A stretch of DNA of 53,353 nt. It comes from Anaerolineae bacterium. Lineage in GTDB: Bacteria > Chloroflexota > Anaerolineae > Epilineales > JAHCIE01. Location: the NCBI GenBank assembly GCA_026129165.1, contig JAHCIP010000005.1:1-53353 (forward strand). The letters are read 5' to 3'. The translations under genes were made by a program, and so were the position numbers. Positions 1 through 10,124 of this stretch are shown in pieces. The notes beneath the pieces were generated by a model that was not told where the DNA came from, did not search any database, and saw only the letters and a list, made by a program, of their open reading frames with translations. Numbering within the stretch: position 1 is the stretch's first letter; the number at the start of each line of letters is the position of its first letter.

Positions 1-2
1 GG

Positions 3-1982
<1,980 letters not shown>

Positions 1983-1983
1983 C

Positions 1984-2046
1984 GTGATGCGTAGTGCGTG
2001 CTGCGTATTTCGTATTCTGAGATACGCACTACGCACTACGAAATAT
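1984..2046. repeat. Heptad-phased palindromic repeat between prkA and the DUF444 gene
   Basis: The gap reads as nine consecutive 7-bp words (GTGATGC, GTAGTGC, GTGCTGC, GTATTTC, GTATTCT, GAGATAC, GCACTAC twice, GAAATAT). The two halves are complementary: CGTAGTGCGT at 1990-1999 pairs with ACGCACTACG at 2031-2040, and TGCGTAT at 2002-2008 pairs with ATACGCA at 2022-2028. A long hairpin can therefore form in the operon transcript. There is no T-run, so it is not a classical terminator. Confidence 0.8.
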
Positions 2047-2059
2047 GCAAGAGGGACGT

Positions 2060-3157
2060 ATGGTTGAGCGTATCGAGCGCGACGCGGGGCGTTTCCGCCA
2101 GATTGTGCGGGGCCACGTCAAAGAAAACCTCCGCAAGTATATGTCCACCGGCGAGTTGATTGGACGCCAGGGCAAGGACTGGGTCAGCATCCCGGTGCCC
2201 CAGATTGATATTCCGCGTTTCCGCTTTGGCCGCAACCAGGGTGGCGTCGGCCAGGGCGAGGGGCAGCCGGGCGACCCCCTCAGTGGGTCGGAGGCGGGAG
2301 CGGGGCCTGGGGCTGGCGATCAGCCTGGCCAGCATATTCTCGAGGTCGAGGTCTCGCTGGACCAACTGGCCGAGATTCTGGCTGAGGAGTTAGAGCTACC
2401 GCGTATCCAGCCCAAGGGCAAGGCCCAGGTCATCAGTGAAGTCAACCGCTACACCAGCATTCGCAAGGTCGGTCCCGAAAGCCTGCGCCACTTCAAGCGC
2501 ACCTACCGCGAGGCGCTCAAGCGCCAAATGCTCACCGGCATCTACGACCCGGTCAGCCCGCGCGTGGTTCCGTTCCGGGAGGACCGCCGCTACCGTTCCT
2601 GGCAGACTAAGCTCATCCCGGAGAGCAACGCCGTCATCTTCTATATGATGGACGTGTCCGGCTCGATGGGCGACACCCAGAAGGAAATCGTGCGCCTGAC
2701 GGCGTTCTGGATTGATACCTGGCTGCGCTCGCAGTACAAGAAGATCGAGGTCCGCTACATCATCCACGACGCAGCGGCGCGGGAGGTGGACCAGAAGACG
2801 TTCTACCATACCCGTGAGAGTGGCGGGACGATCATCTCCTCGGCCTACGAGCTATGCCGCGCCATCATCGCCCAGCGCTATCCGGCGGACCAGTGGAATA
2901 TCTACGGCTTCCACTTCTCCGACGGTGATAACTGGGGCAGCGACGACAATCAGAAATGCGCCGCGCTGTTGCGCGAACATCTGCTGCCGGCCAGTAACCT
3001 GTTCTGCTACGGGCAGGTCGCGGCGTATCGCTCGTCCAACCAGTTCCTCAGCACACTACGAGCGATACCGGAGCCGGAGAAGCTGCTGACAGCCGAGATT
3101 CCTAACAAAGACTCGATCTACGACGCGATTAAGCTGTTCTTAGGCAAGGGGAAGTAA
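2060..3157 (+). CDS. DUF444 (YeaH/YhbH-type) VWA-domain protein
   Basis: This is the partner protein of PrkA in the conserved prkA-yeaH-spoVR operon. Its molecular activity is not firmly known; it contains a von Willebrand A-like domain. The sequence shows a basic N-terminus ([17 protein letters not shown]) typical of the family, a Gly-rich disordered segment at about residues 60-90, and a MIDAS motif DVSGS at about residues 198-202. I prefer ATG 2060, preceded by AGGGA, because family proteins begin near this point. An in-frame ATG at 2045 lies in the repeat and would add five residues. It ends 3 bases before the spoVR start, so the two are probably translated from one mRNA. Confidence 0.93.
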   Translation: MVERIERDAGRFRQIVRGHVKENLRKYMSTGELIGRQGKDWVSIPVPQIDIPRFRFGRNQGGVGQGEGQPGDPLSGSEAGAGPGAGDQPGQHILEVEVSLDQLAEILAEELELPRIQPKGKAQVISEVNRYTSIRKVGPESLRHFKRTYREALKRQMLTGIYDPVSPRVVPFREDRRYRSWQTKLIPESNAVIFYMMDVSGSMGDTQKEIVRLTAFWIDTWLRSQYKKIEVRYIIHDAAAREVDQKTFYHTRESGGTIISSAYELCRAIIAQRYPADQWNIYGFHFSDGDNWGSDDNQKCAALLREHLLPASNLFCYGQVAAYRSSNQFLSTLRAIPEPEKLLTAEIPNKDSIYDAIKLFLGKGK

Positions 3158-3160
3158 CCT

Positions 3161-4648
3161 ATGACGGGTGGACTGCCGAGTGAGCTGGCGCGGTGGGCAG
3201 ACAAGATTCGCGGCTATGCCGAGGAATTTGGCCTCGACTTTCCCGAGGTGCGCTTTCACCTGCTGGACTGGAAGGGCATCAACGAGGTCGCCAGCTATGG
3301 CGGCTTCCCGACCCGCTACCCTCACTGGTCGTATGGCATGGAATACGAGCGCATGTCGAAGAGCTACGCCTACGGCCTGCACCGCATCTACGAGATGGTC
3401 ATCAACACCGACCCCTGCCATGCTTACCTGCTCGCCAGCAACAACCTGATTGACCAGAAGCTCGTCATGGCTCACGTCTACGGCCACGCCGACTTCTTCA
3501 AGAACAACCTGTGGTACGCCCATACGAACCGTCGCATGCTGGACGAGATGGCGAATCACGCCACACGCATCTACCGCTATATCGAGCGCTACGGCTACGA
3601 GGCGGTCGAGAACCTGATTGACGTCGGCCTGTCCATTGACAACCTGATTGACATCCACTCGCCCGGCATCCGCCGCCAGCCCCGCCCCCCGGACCCGGCG
3701 CTAGAGGCCGAACCCAAGACGGTCAAGCGCATCCCCAGCAAGGAGTACATGGACAGCTTCGTGAACCCGCCCGACTTCCTGGCGGCGCAGAAGAAACGAC
3801 TGGAGGATGAGACCAAGCAGGCGCGGCGGTTCCCGGTGGCCTCGGAGCGCGACGTGATGCTCTTCCTGGTCAACCATGCGCCCCTCGAAACCTGGGAAGC
3901 CGATGTCCTGGACATGCTGCGCGAGGAAGCCTACTACTTCGCGCCGCAGGGCCAGACTAAGATCATGAACGAAGGCTGGGCCTCTTTTTGGCACAGTACC
4001 ATCATGACCCGGCGCGTTCTGTCCGACGCCGAGATTATTGACTACGCCGATCACCACTCCGGCACGGTCGCCATGCACTCCGGCCAGCTTAACCCCTACA
4101 AGCTGGGGCTGGAGTTGCTGCGCGATGTCGAGGAGCGCTGGGACAAGGGCCGCTTCGGCCGCGAGTACGACGAATGCGACGACCGCACGCGCAAGGCGAC
4201 CTGGGACTTGAAGCTGGGGCTGGGGCGGGAGAAGATTTTTGAGGTGCGGCGTATCTACAATGACATTGGCTTTGTGGATCAGTTCCTGACCGAAGACTTC
4301 TGCGAACGCTACAAGCTGTTCACCTACCGCTGGAACCCGCGCACCGAGCGCTACGAGATCGCCAGCCGCGACTTCGCCGCCATCAAGCGCCAGTTGCTCC
4401 AGTCGTTGACCAACTTCGGCCAGCCTATTATCGCCGTCGAGGACGGCAACTACAGCAACCGGGGCGAACTCTACCTGCGCCACCAGCACGAGGGGGTGGA
4501 CCTCAAGCTCGACTACGCGCGGGACACCCTGGCGAATCTCTATGCCGTCTGGCGGCGTCCGGTGCATCTCGAAACGGCGCTCGAAGGCAAGGGCCGCACC
4601 CTGCTGACCTTCGACGGCCAGGCGCACATCCAGAAGCGGCTGGACTAA
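3161..4648 (+). CDS. spoVR: SpoVR family protein
   Basis: This 495-residue protein matches SpoVR (YcgB), named for a Bacillus spore-cortex phenotype but widespread in non-sporulating bacteria. Its biochemical role is not established. It is co-encoded with PrkA and DUF444 proteins in stress and stationary-phase operons. Recognisable segments include the N-terminal LARWADKIRGYAEEFGLDF, the central NEGWASFWHST and the DYADHHSG stretch, which are strongly conserved in the family. ATG 3161 follows GGGGAAG at a suitable distance and lies directly after the DUF444 stop. A terminator is not obvious immediately after the stop; the following gap has heptad repeats and a hairpin oriented for the opposite strand. 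Confidence 0.95.
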   Translation: MTGGLPSELARWADKIRGYAEEFGLDFPEVRFHLLDWKGINEVASYGGFPTRYPHWSYGMEYERMSKSYAYGLHRIYEMVINTDPCHAYLLASNNLIDQKLVMAHVYGHADFFKNNLWYAHTNRRMLDEMANHATRIYRYIERYGYEAVENLIDVGLSIDNLIDIHSPGIRRQPRPPDPALEAEPKTVKRIPSKEYMDSFVNPPDFLAAQKKRLEDETKQARRFPVASERDVMLFLVNHAPLETWEADVLDMLREEAYYFAPQGQTKIMNEGWASFWHSTIMTRRVLSDAEIIDYADHHSGTVAMHSGQLNPYKLGLELLRDVEERWDKGRFGREYDECDDRTRKATWDLKLGLGREKIFEVRRIYNDIGFVDQFLTEDFCERYKLFTYRWNPRTERYEIASRDFAAIKRQLLQSLTNFGQPIIAVEDGNYSNRGELYLRHQHEGVDLKLDYARDTLANLYAVWRRPVHLETALEGKGRTLLTFDGQAHIQKRLD

Positions 4649-4650
4649 CG

Positions 4651-4692
4651 ACGGAGGACGGAGAGCAGAAGGCGGTAGGCGGTAGACAGAGG
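4651..4692. repeat. Heptad-phased low-complexity repeat, copy 2 (left part)
   Basis: Six consecutive 7-bp words (ACGGAGG, ACGGAGA, GCAGAAG, GCGGTAG twice, ACAGAGG) follow the spoVR stop. Seven further heptads at 4753-4801 (TTGTCAG, TCGTCAG, TGCTCAG, TCGGCTG, CCTTCCG, TCGTCCG, TCGTCCC) lie on the other side of a hairpin. This is the same 7-bp phasing as in four other gaps of the window. Confidence 0.7.
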
Positions 4693-4693
4693 T

Positions 4694-4751
4694 AAAAATA
4701 GAGGAGGGAGTATAGTCGAGGCGGGGTTGCCCAGACTATCCTCCCTCCTCT
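4694..4751 (-). terminator. Rho-independent terminator for the LPXTG-type protein gene
   Basis: Two 18-bp arms, 4700-4717 and 4734-4751, are complementary with one mismatch around a 16-base loop. On the minus strand the stem is followed by five T residues (plus-strand A-run 4694-4698). It lies about 50 bases past the stop of the minus-strand gene at 4801. It also sits in the convergent gap with spoVR and may block read-through both ways. Confidence 0.8.
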
Positions 4752-4800
4752 GTTGTCAGTCGTCAGTGCTCAGTCGGCTGCCTTCCGTCGTCCGTCGTCC

Positions 4801-5331
4801 CTACGCACGGACGCGGCGCAGGGCCAGGCCGCCGAGGGCCAGCAGGAGGCCGACCAGCGCCACCAGCGAGAGCGAGGCCATATCGAAGCCGGTGGTGGGC
4901 AGGGCGGCGGGCATGGCGATGGACTGGACATTGCCACAGGAGGTATAGACGCTCGCCTCGGCCGCCGACTTGTGGGCGTTGATGGCATGCTTGCCGTCTG
5001 CAATGTCCGTCAGCTTGGCATTAACCATGGTGGTCGACTTGCCTTCCTTGAGGTTCGCCAGCGGGAAGACCACGCCGCCCGGGGTGGGGCAGGCGCCGGT
5101 ATGAATGTGTACGGGCTGCTCAACCCCCGCGCCCGCCGGCCCCGCTGGTAGGTTGATGACGACCTGCGTCTGGTCGCCCATGGCCGTCAGGGTGGCGGTG
5201 CCGTTCTGGCCGCTATTATTCTGGGCGGCCAACTGGACGGTAATAGAGTTGGTCTGGGCCGATGCTACCGAGGCGAACAGGGCCAGGGTCAGAGCGAGGG
5301 CGAGAATTACGGGCCACTTGCGAGAGAGCAT
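4801..5331 (-). CDS. Secreted CHRD-like protein with LPXTG-type C-terminal anchor
   Basis: The 176-residue product has a clear signal peptide (residues 1-25, ending ASVASA). The central part resembles CHRD/superoxide-dismutase-like domains, with VHIHTGAC, GGVVFPL and INAHKS segments and two cysteines. The C-terminus carries LPTTG, a hydrophobic stretch and a basic RRVRA tail, the layout of a sortase sorting signal. No sortase gene is in the window. The start follows GGAGG, and transcription probably ends at the terminator just downstream. It lies downstream of the sigma/anti-sigma pair on the same strand but behind a terminator, so it likely has its own promoter. Whether it belongs to that sigma regulon is inference. 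Confidence 0.8.
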   Translation of the reverse strand: MLSRKWPVILALALTLALFASVASAQTNSITVQLAAQNNSGQNGTATLTAMGDQTQVVINLPAGPAGAGVEQPVHIHTGACPTPGGVVFPLANLKEGKSTTMVNAKLTDIADGKHAINAHKSAAEASVYTSCGNVQSIAMPAALPTTGFDMASLSLVALVGLLLALGGLALRRVRA

Positions 5332-5424
5332 GTCGAAATCCTCCTGTGGGGTAGCTAGAGAGTGAGACTCTATCGTAATTTACGCACCACAACTGAGACC
5401 GGATGTATCATTGCTAGGCAAAGA

Positions 5425-5457
5425 TAAAAAAGCCCGGTCTTCGATCGAAGACCGGGC
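5425..5457 (-). terminator. Rho-independent terminator after the anti-sigma factor gene
   Basis: A perfect 26-bp palindrome (5432-5457), with arms reading GCCCGGTCTTCGA, is followed on the minus strand by a TTTTTTA run (5425-5431). It stands 16 bases past the anti-sigma stop and separates the sigma/anti-sigma operon from the LPXTG-type gene. Confidence 0.93.
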
Positions 5458-5472
5458 GGTTCACATCCCGAT

Positions 5473-6225
5473 TCACCATTCCACAGGCTGAGGGGCGTCC
5501 AGGCTGGCGCCGATCACGCGGCCCGACGTCGGGCCAGGGCTGCCGCCGGCTGGCTCCGTCGTCACGCCGATGCGTTTATACTCGCGCAATGGGCGTGGCG
5601 CAGCGACCAGGTAGGTTCCGTAGCCGTGCGAGTCGACGCGGAACGTTCCGCCGTTGTCGCGCACATCGTCCTTGCCCACCAGCCACAACTGATACGCCTT
5701 GTCCTGGCTGAGGGGCGGCAAATCGGCGACGATGAGCACGGCGCGCGTCGAGTCGGGGGCCAGGTAGAAGCGGCCCTGTGCTTTGGGCGCGACCTCGCCG
5801 GCCTCCATCGCCACCATCTGCGGTTTCGTCAGGACGGCCTGCATCTCGGCCAACTGGGCTTGCTGCTGCCAGACGCGCAGCCCCAGGCCAAAGGAGACTA
5901 GGAGCATAGCCGCCGCGGCCAGCCAGGGTGAGAGCCGACGCAAGACGAGCAGCCGGTGGCGCGGGCGAGCAGCCGGTGGCGCGGCTGCCTCGTCCAGCCG
6001 CGCCATCAGGCGCGCCTTCAAGGTTGGAGGCGGCGTGCGCAACGCTGGGGCCAGGTTCAGCGTTTCAACCGTCTCGCGGTAGGCAGCGTGGGCGGCCTGA
6101 ATCTCCGGGGCATCCAACTGGGCTTCAAAAGCGGCCGCCTCTTCAGGCGGCAGAGCGCCCAGACTGTAAGCGACGAGAACCTCTTCCAAGTCCTCGTTGT
6201 CCAAACGCAACTGATGATCGTTCAC
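5473..6225 (-). CDS. RskA-like anti-sigma factor
   Basis: This is a membrane-anchored inhibitor of the ECF sigma factor encoded just upstream. The N-terminal cytoplasmic part (AYSLGALPPEEAAAFEAQL) is typical of the RskA N-terminal domain. One transmembrane helix lies near residues 105-125 (LSPWLAAAAMLLVSFGLGL). The extracytoplasmic part is the RskA C-terminal domain (VLIVADLPPLSQDKAYQLWL, then a glycine/proline-rich end with VTTEPAGGSPGPT). GTG 6225 is preceded by GAGGAAG at 8 bases; TTG 6228 and GTG 6246 are alternatives. The gap to the sigma gene is about 85 bases, which implies co-transcription. The redox or envelope signal it senses is not evident from the sequence. Confidence 0.9.
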   Translation of the reverse strand: MNDHQLRLDNEDLEEVLVAYSLGALPPEEAAAFEAQLDAPEIQAAHAAYRETVETLNLAPALRTPPPTLKARLMARLDEAAAPPAARPRHRLLVLRRLSPWLAAAAMLLVSFGLGLRVWQQQAQLAEMQAVLTKPQMVAMEAGEVAPKAQGRFYLAPDSTRAVLIVADLPPLSQDKAYQLWLVGKDDVRDNGGTFRVDSHGYGTYLVAAPRPLREYKRIGVTTEPAGGSPGPTSGRVIGASLDAPQPVEW

Positions 6226-6310
6226 CAACTCAACTTCCTCTAGCACAAAGATGACCGGCGGCGGCTAGCTTTACCCATGTGAGTGCAATGTGCTTGCCAT
6301 CTATTCACTA

Positions 6311-6904
6311 TTACGTTGGGCTGTCCCCCATTGGATGCATGGGCGAAGCAACATCCTCGCCGAGGGTCTCACCTGTCTGCAAGAGATCGCGTAGCCGCTG
6401 GAGGCCAAGCCGCATCCGCGTCTTGATCGTCCCAAGAGGTGTTTGGAGATAGTCGGCCACCTCCTGCTGCGTCATGCCGCCGTAGTAGGCCAACTCGATG
6501 GCCTGACGTTGGAGGTGGGGCAGCACAGCCAGCGCCCGGCGAATCTGGACCCGTCGCAACGAGACCTCTTCGAGGTCTGGCTCATCCCGCGCCTGATCTG
6601 GCAGTTCGACCTGCTCGGCGATGTTACGGTGGCGGCGTAGTTCGTCAATCGCCCGGTTGCGCGCGATGGTCAGCAGCCATGACAGGAGGCGGCCCCGCTC
6701 GACCGAGTAATGGTCGGCGCGCCGCCAGAGCGACAGGAAGGCGTCCTGGGTGACCTCCTCCGCTGCCATCCCCTCGCTCAGAATGCGGACGCTCAGGGAG
6801 AACACCAGGGTCGCGTAACGATTGTAGATGGCGTCGAGGGCGAGCCGGTCGCGCGTCACCATCCGCGCTACCAACTCCTCATCGCTCAGTGCATCATAAT
6901 TCAT
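6311..6904 (-). CDS. ECF RNA polymerase sigma factor (SigK-like)
   Basis: The 197-residue protein has sigma-70 region 2 (YNRYATLVFSLSVRIL, then EEVTQDAFLSLWRRA), including the core-binding and -10 recognition helices. Region 4 ends in an HTH (AYYGGMTQQEVADYLQTPLGTIKTRMRLGLQRLR). There is no region 1 or 3, as expected for the extracytoplasmic-function group. The downstream RskA-type gene makes it a SigK/RskA pair. Its targets cannot be read from this window. An extended -10 promoter (7012-7020) lies about 108 bases upstream. The ATG lacks a strong Shine-Dalgarno sequence. Confidence 0.94.
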   Translation of the reverse strand: MNYDALSDEELVARMVTRDRLALDAIYNRYATLVFSLSVRILSEGMAAEEVTQDAFLSLWRRADHYSVERGRLLSWLLTIARNRAIDELRRHRNIAEQVELPDQARDEPDLEEVSLRRVQIRRALAVLPHLQRQAIELAYYGGMTQQEVADYLQTPLGTIKTRMRLGLQRLRDLLQTGETLGEDVASPMHPMGDSPT

Positions 6905-7011
6905 GGTCGTCTAATCGCCAGAGGGTTGGGCAGGCCGCCATTTAATTCCAGACCTGATCCGCGAGGCGTACGACTCCCGCGCGTCCAGGGGCGGCCACTC
7001 TGGCGAGCTAG

Positions 7012-7020
7012 ATTATACCA
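7012..7020 (-). promoter_or_regulatory. Extended -10 promoter upstream of the ECF sigma gene
   Basis: On the minus strand the sequence reads TGGTATAAT, a perfect -10 with the TGN extension. No good -35 hexamer is found 16-18 bases further upstream. The leader to the sigma ATG would be about 100 bases. Confidence 0.5.
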
Positions 7021-7085
7021 CGAATCTGTAGCCGTGGCATGTACAAACGGGGCAACCTTCCGGCTGTGATAAAGTCGTCCATGAT

Positions 7086-7194
7086 AGAGCACGGATAAAG
7101 AGAATGAACGGATTGGGGCCTGGCCGTGGCGACGGTAGCATCTAGCCGATAGGGCGGGGCGGCTTGATCCGTTCATCCTCTTGATCGGTGCTCT
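7086..7194. repeat. Imperfect inverted repeat with 28-bp arms
   Basis: The arms 7086-7113 and 7167-7194 match at 25 of 28 positions and enclose 53 bases. Each arm contains a GAACGGAT core, also found in the inverted repeat at 19069-19161. It fills most of the 320-base gap between the sigma gene and the next gene; nothing coding was found there. It could be a small palindromic mobile repeat or a terminator for the gene at 7225. Confidence 0.75.
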
Positions 7195-7224
7195 AGACGG
7201 GTGGCCTTCTGAACGGTGTTGGCG

Positions 7225-8658
7225 CTAGGGTTCCGCCACGGGTGGGTTGGACTCGCGCCATGGCGGTGAAGCCGCCTGATCTAGCAGCAGCCGCAAGGGC
7301 AGCCCCTCCTTCTGCGCCGTCCGCATAGGCAGAATGGTCAGGGTGCGGTAGTAGAAGGCTTCGCCGTAGCCCTGGCTTTCGACATCTACCCAGGTTGTCC
7401 AGTTGTAGGCCGTATTGAAGCTGAGCAGCCCGGCCACATCTAGGCGCGTAGTGTCAATATAGCCCAGGCGGTAGCAGGGAATCAGGGGGGCCAAAGACCG
7501 ATCCAGGAACATGACGCAGTAGGTATCACTGGTGACGGGCCGGCGCTGCCAGCGGAAGCCCACCGGGTTGGGCAGGAAGGCGTTGTTAGCTGGCTCTTCC
7601 AGGTAGATATTGGCAATGTCGAAGCGGCTGGCTTCTACGGTGTCCCGTCCGTTGTAGCCCACGATATTGCGCCCGCGCCAGAAGTTGAGATAGTTGGTTC
7701 GGCGGGCCGGGTTGTCAAAGTAGACGTAATAGGCCGTGTTGGCGGCGCTGGGGTCGAGCCGCGTGAAGCTGTACGTCCCGTCGCGCTGCGTCGTCACCGT
7801 CTCCAGCGTCGTCCACGGCGTACACCGAGGCCCGGCGAGGGTACAGCGCCGCAACTCGACCAGGATACCCTCAATCGGCTGGTCGTTGTACTTGACGGTG
7901 CCCCACAAACCCGGCCGGGGGATAGCTACCTCCAACACGCGGCTGACGACGGCTACCTGGTCAAACACTGTGACCAGGACATAGTAGTATGTGCCCTTGG
8001 GGCGCGGCGGGAAATATCGCGTCGTTCCGGCGGGTTGATTGGCGGTGATTTCGGAGGCGGGCGTCATGGAGGGGGAAGTTGACTCGAACAGCCGATACTC
8101 GACGGGGCGTGTCGCCGCGTTCCAGATCACGCCATAGCCGCCGCCCGCTACCTCCTCGATGCTGAGGGTGGGAGCGGCGGGGATGGAGACGGTGAGGATA
8201 GGACCGGGCGTGATCCCCCAGCGGTTGACGGCGACGAGGCGGTAGTAGAGGACGCCGGCCGACGGCGGCGCGAAATCGAGGACGGTCGGCTCGCCCGTGC
8301 GAACAGTGTCTACCAGGTCGGCCAGGTCCATGTTCGCGGTGGCCGCTTGGTACAGCATGTACAGATCAACGCCGGGCGTGGCGTCCCACCACAGCCGATA
8401 GCCGCCTTCACGGATGGGAGCCGCCTGGAGCGCGGGGGCGGCCGGCGCGCCCTGCGGGGCCTTATTGGCGAGGGGGAGATAGAGAAAGTTGGATGCCGGG
8501 AAGGGGGTTGAGGTCACCGTTGTGGGCGTCACGCCCGGTCCGGGATAGGCCGTGGCCTGGGCCAGGGGGGCCGCCGTCGTCACCGGCTCTACAGGGGCCA
8601 GCAGTCCGACCAGGCCGAGGATCAGCCCCACCCCTAGCCATACGAGAACGAGTCGCAC
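7225..8658 (-). CDS. Secreted protein with fibronectin-III-like and CarboxypepD_reg-like domains
   Basis: I do not recognise a specific family. The best start is GTG 8658, preceded by AAGGAG with a 5-base gap; a longer frame to 8697 lacks a ribosome site. The N-terminus is one hydrophobic segment (VLVWLGVGLILGLVGLLAP), so the protein is exported or anchored. Residues from about 80 to 230 contain two repeats resembling fibronectin type III or Ig-like modules (GGYRLWWDATPGVDLYMLYQ, then GGYGVIWNAATRPVEYRLFE). A segment starting GLWGTVKYNDQPIEGILVEL resembles the carboxypeptidase regulatory-like fold. The C-terminal part may be another beta-domain. It is likely a surface or extracellular structural protein. 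It stands alone, divergent from no clear partner. Confidence 0.75.
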   Translation of the reverse strand: MRLVLVWLGVGLILGLVGLLAPVEPVTTAAPLAQATAYPGPGVTPTTVTSTPFPASNFLYLPLANKAPQGAPAAPALQAAPIREGGYRLWWDATPGVDLYMLYQAATANMDLADLVDTVRTGEPTVLDFAPPSAGVLYYRLVAVNRWGITPGPILTVSIPAAPTLSIEEVAGGGYGVIWNAATRPVEYRLFESTSPSMTPASEITANQPAGTTRYFPPRPKGTYYYVLVTVFDQVAVVSRVLEVAIPRPGLWGTVKYNDQPIEGILVELRRCTLAGPRCTPWTTLETVTTQRDGTYSFTRLDPSAANTAYYVYFDNPARRTNYLNFWRGRNIVGYNGRDTVEASRFDIANIYLEEPANNAFLPNPVGFRWQRRPVTSDTYCVMFLDRSLAPLIPCYRLGYIDTTRLDVAGLLSFNTAYNWTTWVDVESQGYGEAFYYRTLTILPMRTAQKEGLPLRLLLDQAASPPWRESNPPVAEP

Positions 8659-8789
8659 GGGTTCTCCTTCACAACGAAACTGCCCCTCACTGGTCAATAT
8701 AACGTATTGAGAGGGAAGGCCGTTACTCTACAGGACGTTTCCGGGGCGTCGCGGAAACGCTGGCTGATAAAATCAAACCGCCCGGCAAA

Positions 8790-8834
8790 GGGAGAGCCTC
8801 CCACCGGACTGCTCGCCCGGTCGGAGGCTCTCCC
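8790..8834 (-). terminator. Strong hairpin after the ATP-grasp gene
   Basis: GGGAGAGCCTCC (from 8790) and GGAGGCTCTCCC (8823-8834) form a 12-bp stem, with extra pairing of ACCGG and CCGGT inside. It begins 17 bases past the stop of the minus-strand gene at 8851. No T-run follows, so termination efficiency is uncertain. Confidence 0.55.
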
Positions 8835-8850
8835 CCCAGTCCCCATCCGC

Positions 8851-10119
8851 TTAGGCCAGCAGCCGAATATGCGGGACGATGGTGAAGTGGAGCCGGCGGT
8901 GGGCCTCGCGCAAAGCAGCTTCCACCTCGTCAGGACGTTCGCCTCGGGCAAAGATAAAGCCGAGATAGCTGGAGCCTTCAGGCAGTGGGACGACGGGGTG
9001 GTTGACGGCGATGGTGATGTCAATCTCCTCGATGCCAGGGACAGCCCTGGCATCGTCCAGGCCCGTCACGCCTTTCAACACCCCCGCCCCCGGCATGGGA
9101 ATCATCATCACGCCGCCCGGCCGGCCTTCGCGTTGGAGCGATCCAACGTCCAGCCCCATAGCTTGACGGATAATCAGCTCTTCGAGGGCTATATCCTCCG
9201 TCCCGAAGCGCAGAATCTTGGAACACAGGCCGCCGATGGAGCGTGCGGCGACCTCCACGATCCAGGGGCCGGCCTCATTGATCCTCAGCTCGGCGTGGAC
9301 TGGCCCTTCGCGCAGGCCGAGGGCGGCGCAGGCCCGTACCGTGCAGTCGAGGATGGCCGCCTGGATTGCCTGGGAGAGGCGCGACGGAGTGACATAAATC
9401 GTCTCTTCGAAATAGGGGCCGACCAGGGGATCGGGCTTGTCGAACAGCGCCAGGGGTTTCAACTGGCCCCGCGCCAGGATGCCCTCCAGCGCCACCTCGA
9501 AGCCATCAATGTAGTCTTCGACCAGGATATGCCCCCGGCGATTCATTCCCGGCTCGCCGCCGGCCGCCAGGATGATGGCACGGGTACAGTTGAAAGCGGC
9601 GACAAACTCCTCCGGGGTGTTGGCGCGGATAACGCCCTGGCTGGCCGAGAGCATGGTCGGTTTGACGACACAGGGGTAGGCCACACGCGGCGCGATGGCC
9701 GTCGGGTCGTCGTCGGTGTGGAACAGTTGGTAGTGCGGGCTGGGCACACCGCCGGCCTTGAGCCGTTCCCGCATCACGGCCTTGTCGCGGGCGGCGACCG
9801 TCGCGTCGGGTGCGTTGTGCGACAGGCCCAGGATTTCGCAGGCGCGGGCGGCAATGGCCGTCGCGCTGTCGTCTACACTCAGGATGGTCCGCACCGGGTG
9901 CTGGCGTACATAGGCCACCAGGTCCTTGACCGCTTTGTCGGGCAGCTTGTAGTCCAGCGGGAGGGTGGCCTGCCAGTAGTCGGCCAGCGGCTTGGGCATG
10001 TCCAAAGCTCTGACAATGTCTAGCCCCAGCCGTTCGGCGGCCTGGACAAAGGCATTGCCGCGATAGGAGTGGGTGCCCATCAACAGGATAATTCGATTGT
10101 CACTGTTAGACGAGTCCAT
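8851..10119 (-). CDS. ATP-grasp domain enzyme (unknown substrate)
   Basis: The protein has the ATP-grasp layout of carboxylate-amine ligases. There is an N-terminal pre-ATP-grasp part (NRIILLMGTHSYRGNAFVQAA) and the nucleotide-binding segments YPCVVKPTMLSASQGVI and HILVEDYIDGFEVALEGIL. The C-terminal metal-binding segment is GPVHAELRINEAGPWIVEVAAR, where the E and N residues usually bind Mg. It is likely to join an acid and an amine, or to activate a carboxylate, using ATP; the substrate cannot be inferred. ATG 10119 is chosen because it lies 5 bases after the stop of the upstream oxidoreductase gene, whereas the longer frame would overlap that gene. The two genes are probably co-transcribed. 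Confidence 0.85.
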   Translation of the reverse strand: MDSSNSDNRIILLMGTHSYRGNAFVQAAERLGLDIVRALDMPKPLADYWQATLPLDYKLPDKAVKDLVAYVRQHPVRTILSVDDSATAIAARACEILGLSHNAPDATVAARDKAVMRERLKAGGVPSPHYQLFHTDDDPTAIAPRVAYPCVVKPTMLSASQGVIRANTPEEFVAAFNCTRAIILAAGGEPGMNRRGHILVEDYIDGFEVALEGILARGQLKPLALFDKPDPLVGPYFEETIYVTPSRLSQAIQAAILDCTVRACAALGLREGPVHAELRINEAGPWIVEVAARSIGGLCSKILRFGTEDIALEELIIRQAMGLDVGSLQREGRPGGVMMIPMPGAGVLKGVTGLDDARAVPGIEEIDITIAVNHPVVPLPEGSSYLGFIFARGERPDEVEAALREAHRRLHFTIVPHIRLLA

Positions 10120-10124
10120 CGTGT

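Noticed and set aside
6905-7224. Small gene in the 320-base gap
   Set aside because: Only a 91-codon frame crossing the sigma start is open; the inverted repeat and an extended -10 explain the sequence better.
8707-10023. 438-codon plus-strand frame opposite the ATP-grasp gene
   Set aside because: The minus-strand frame carries intact ATP-grasp motifs; the plus-strand frame has the biased composition of an antisense shadow.
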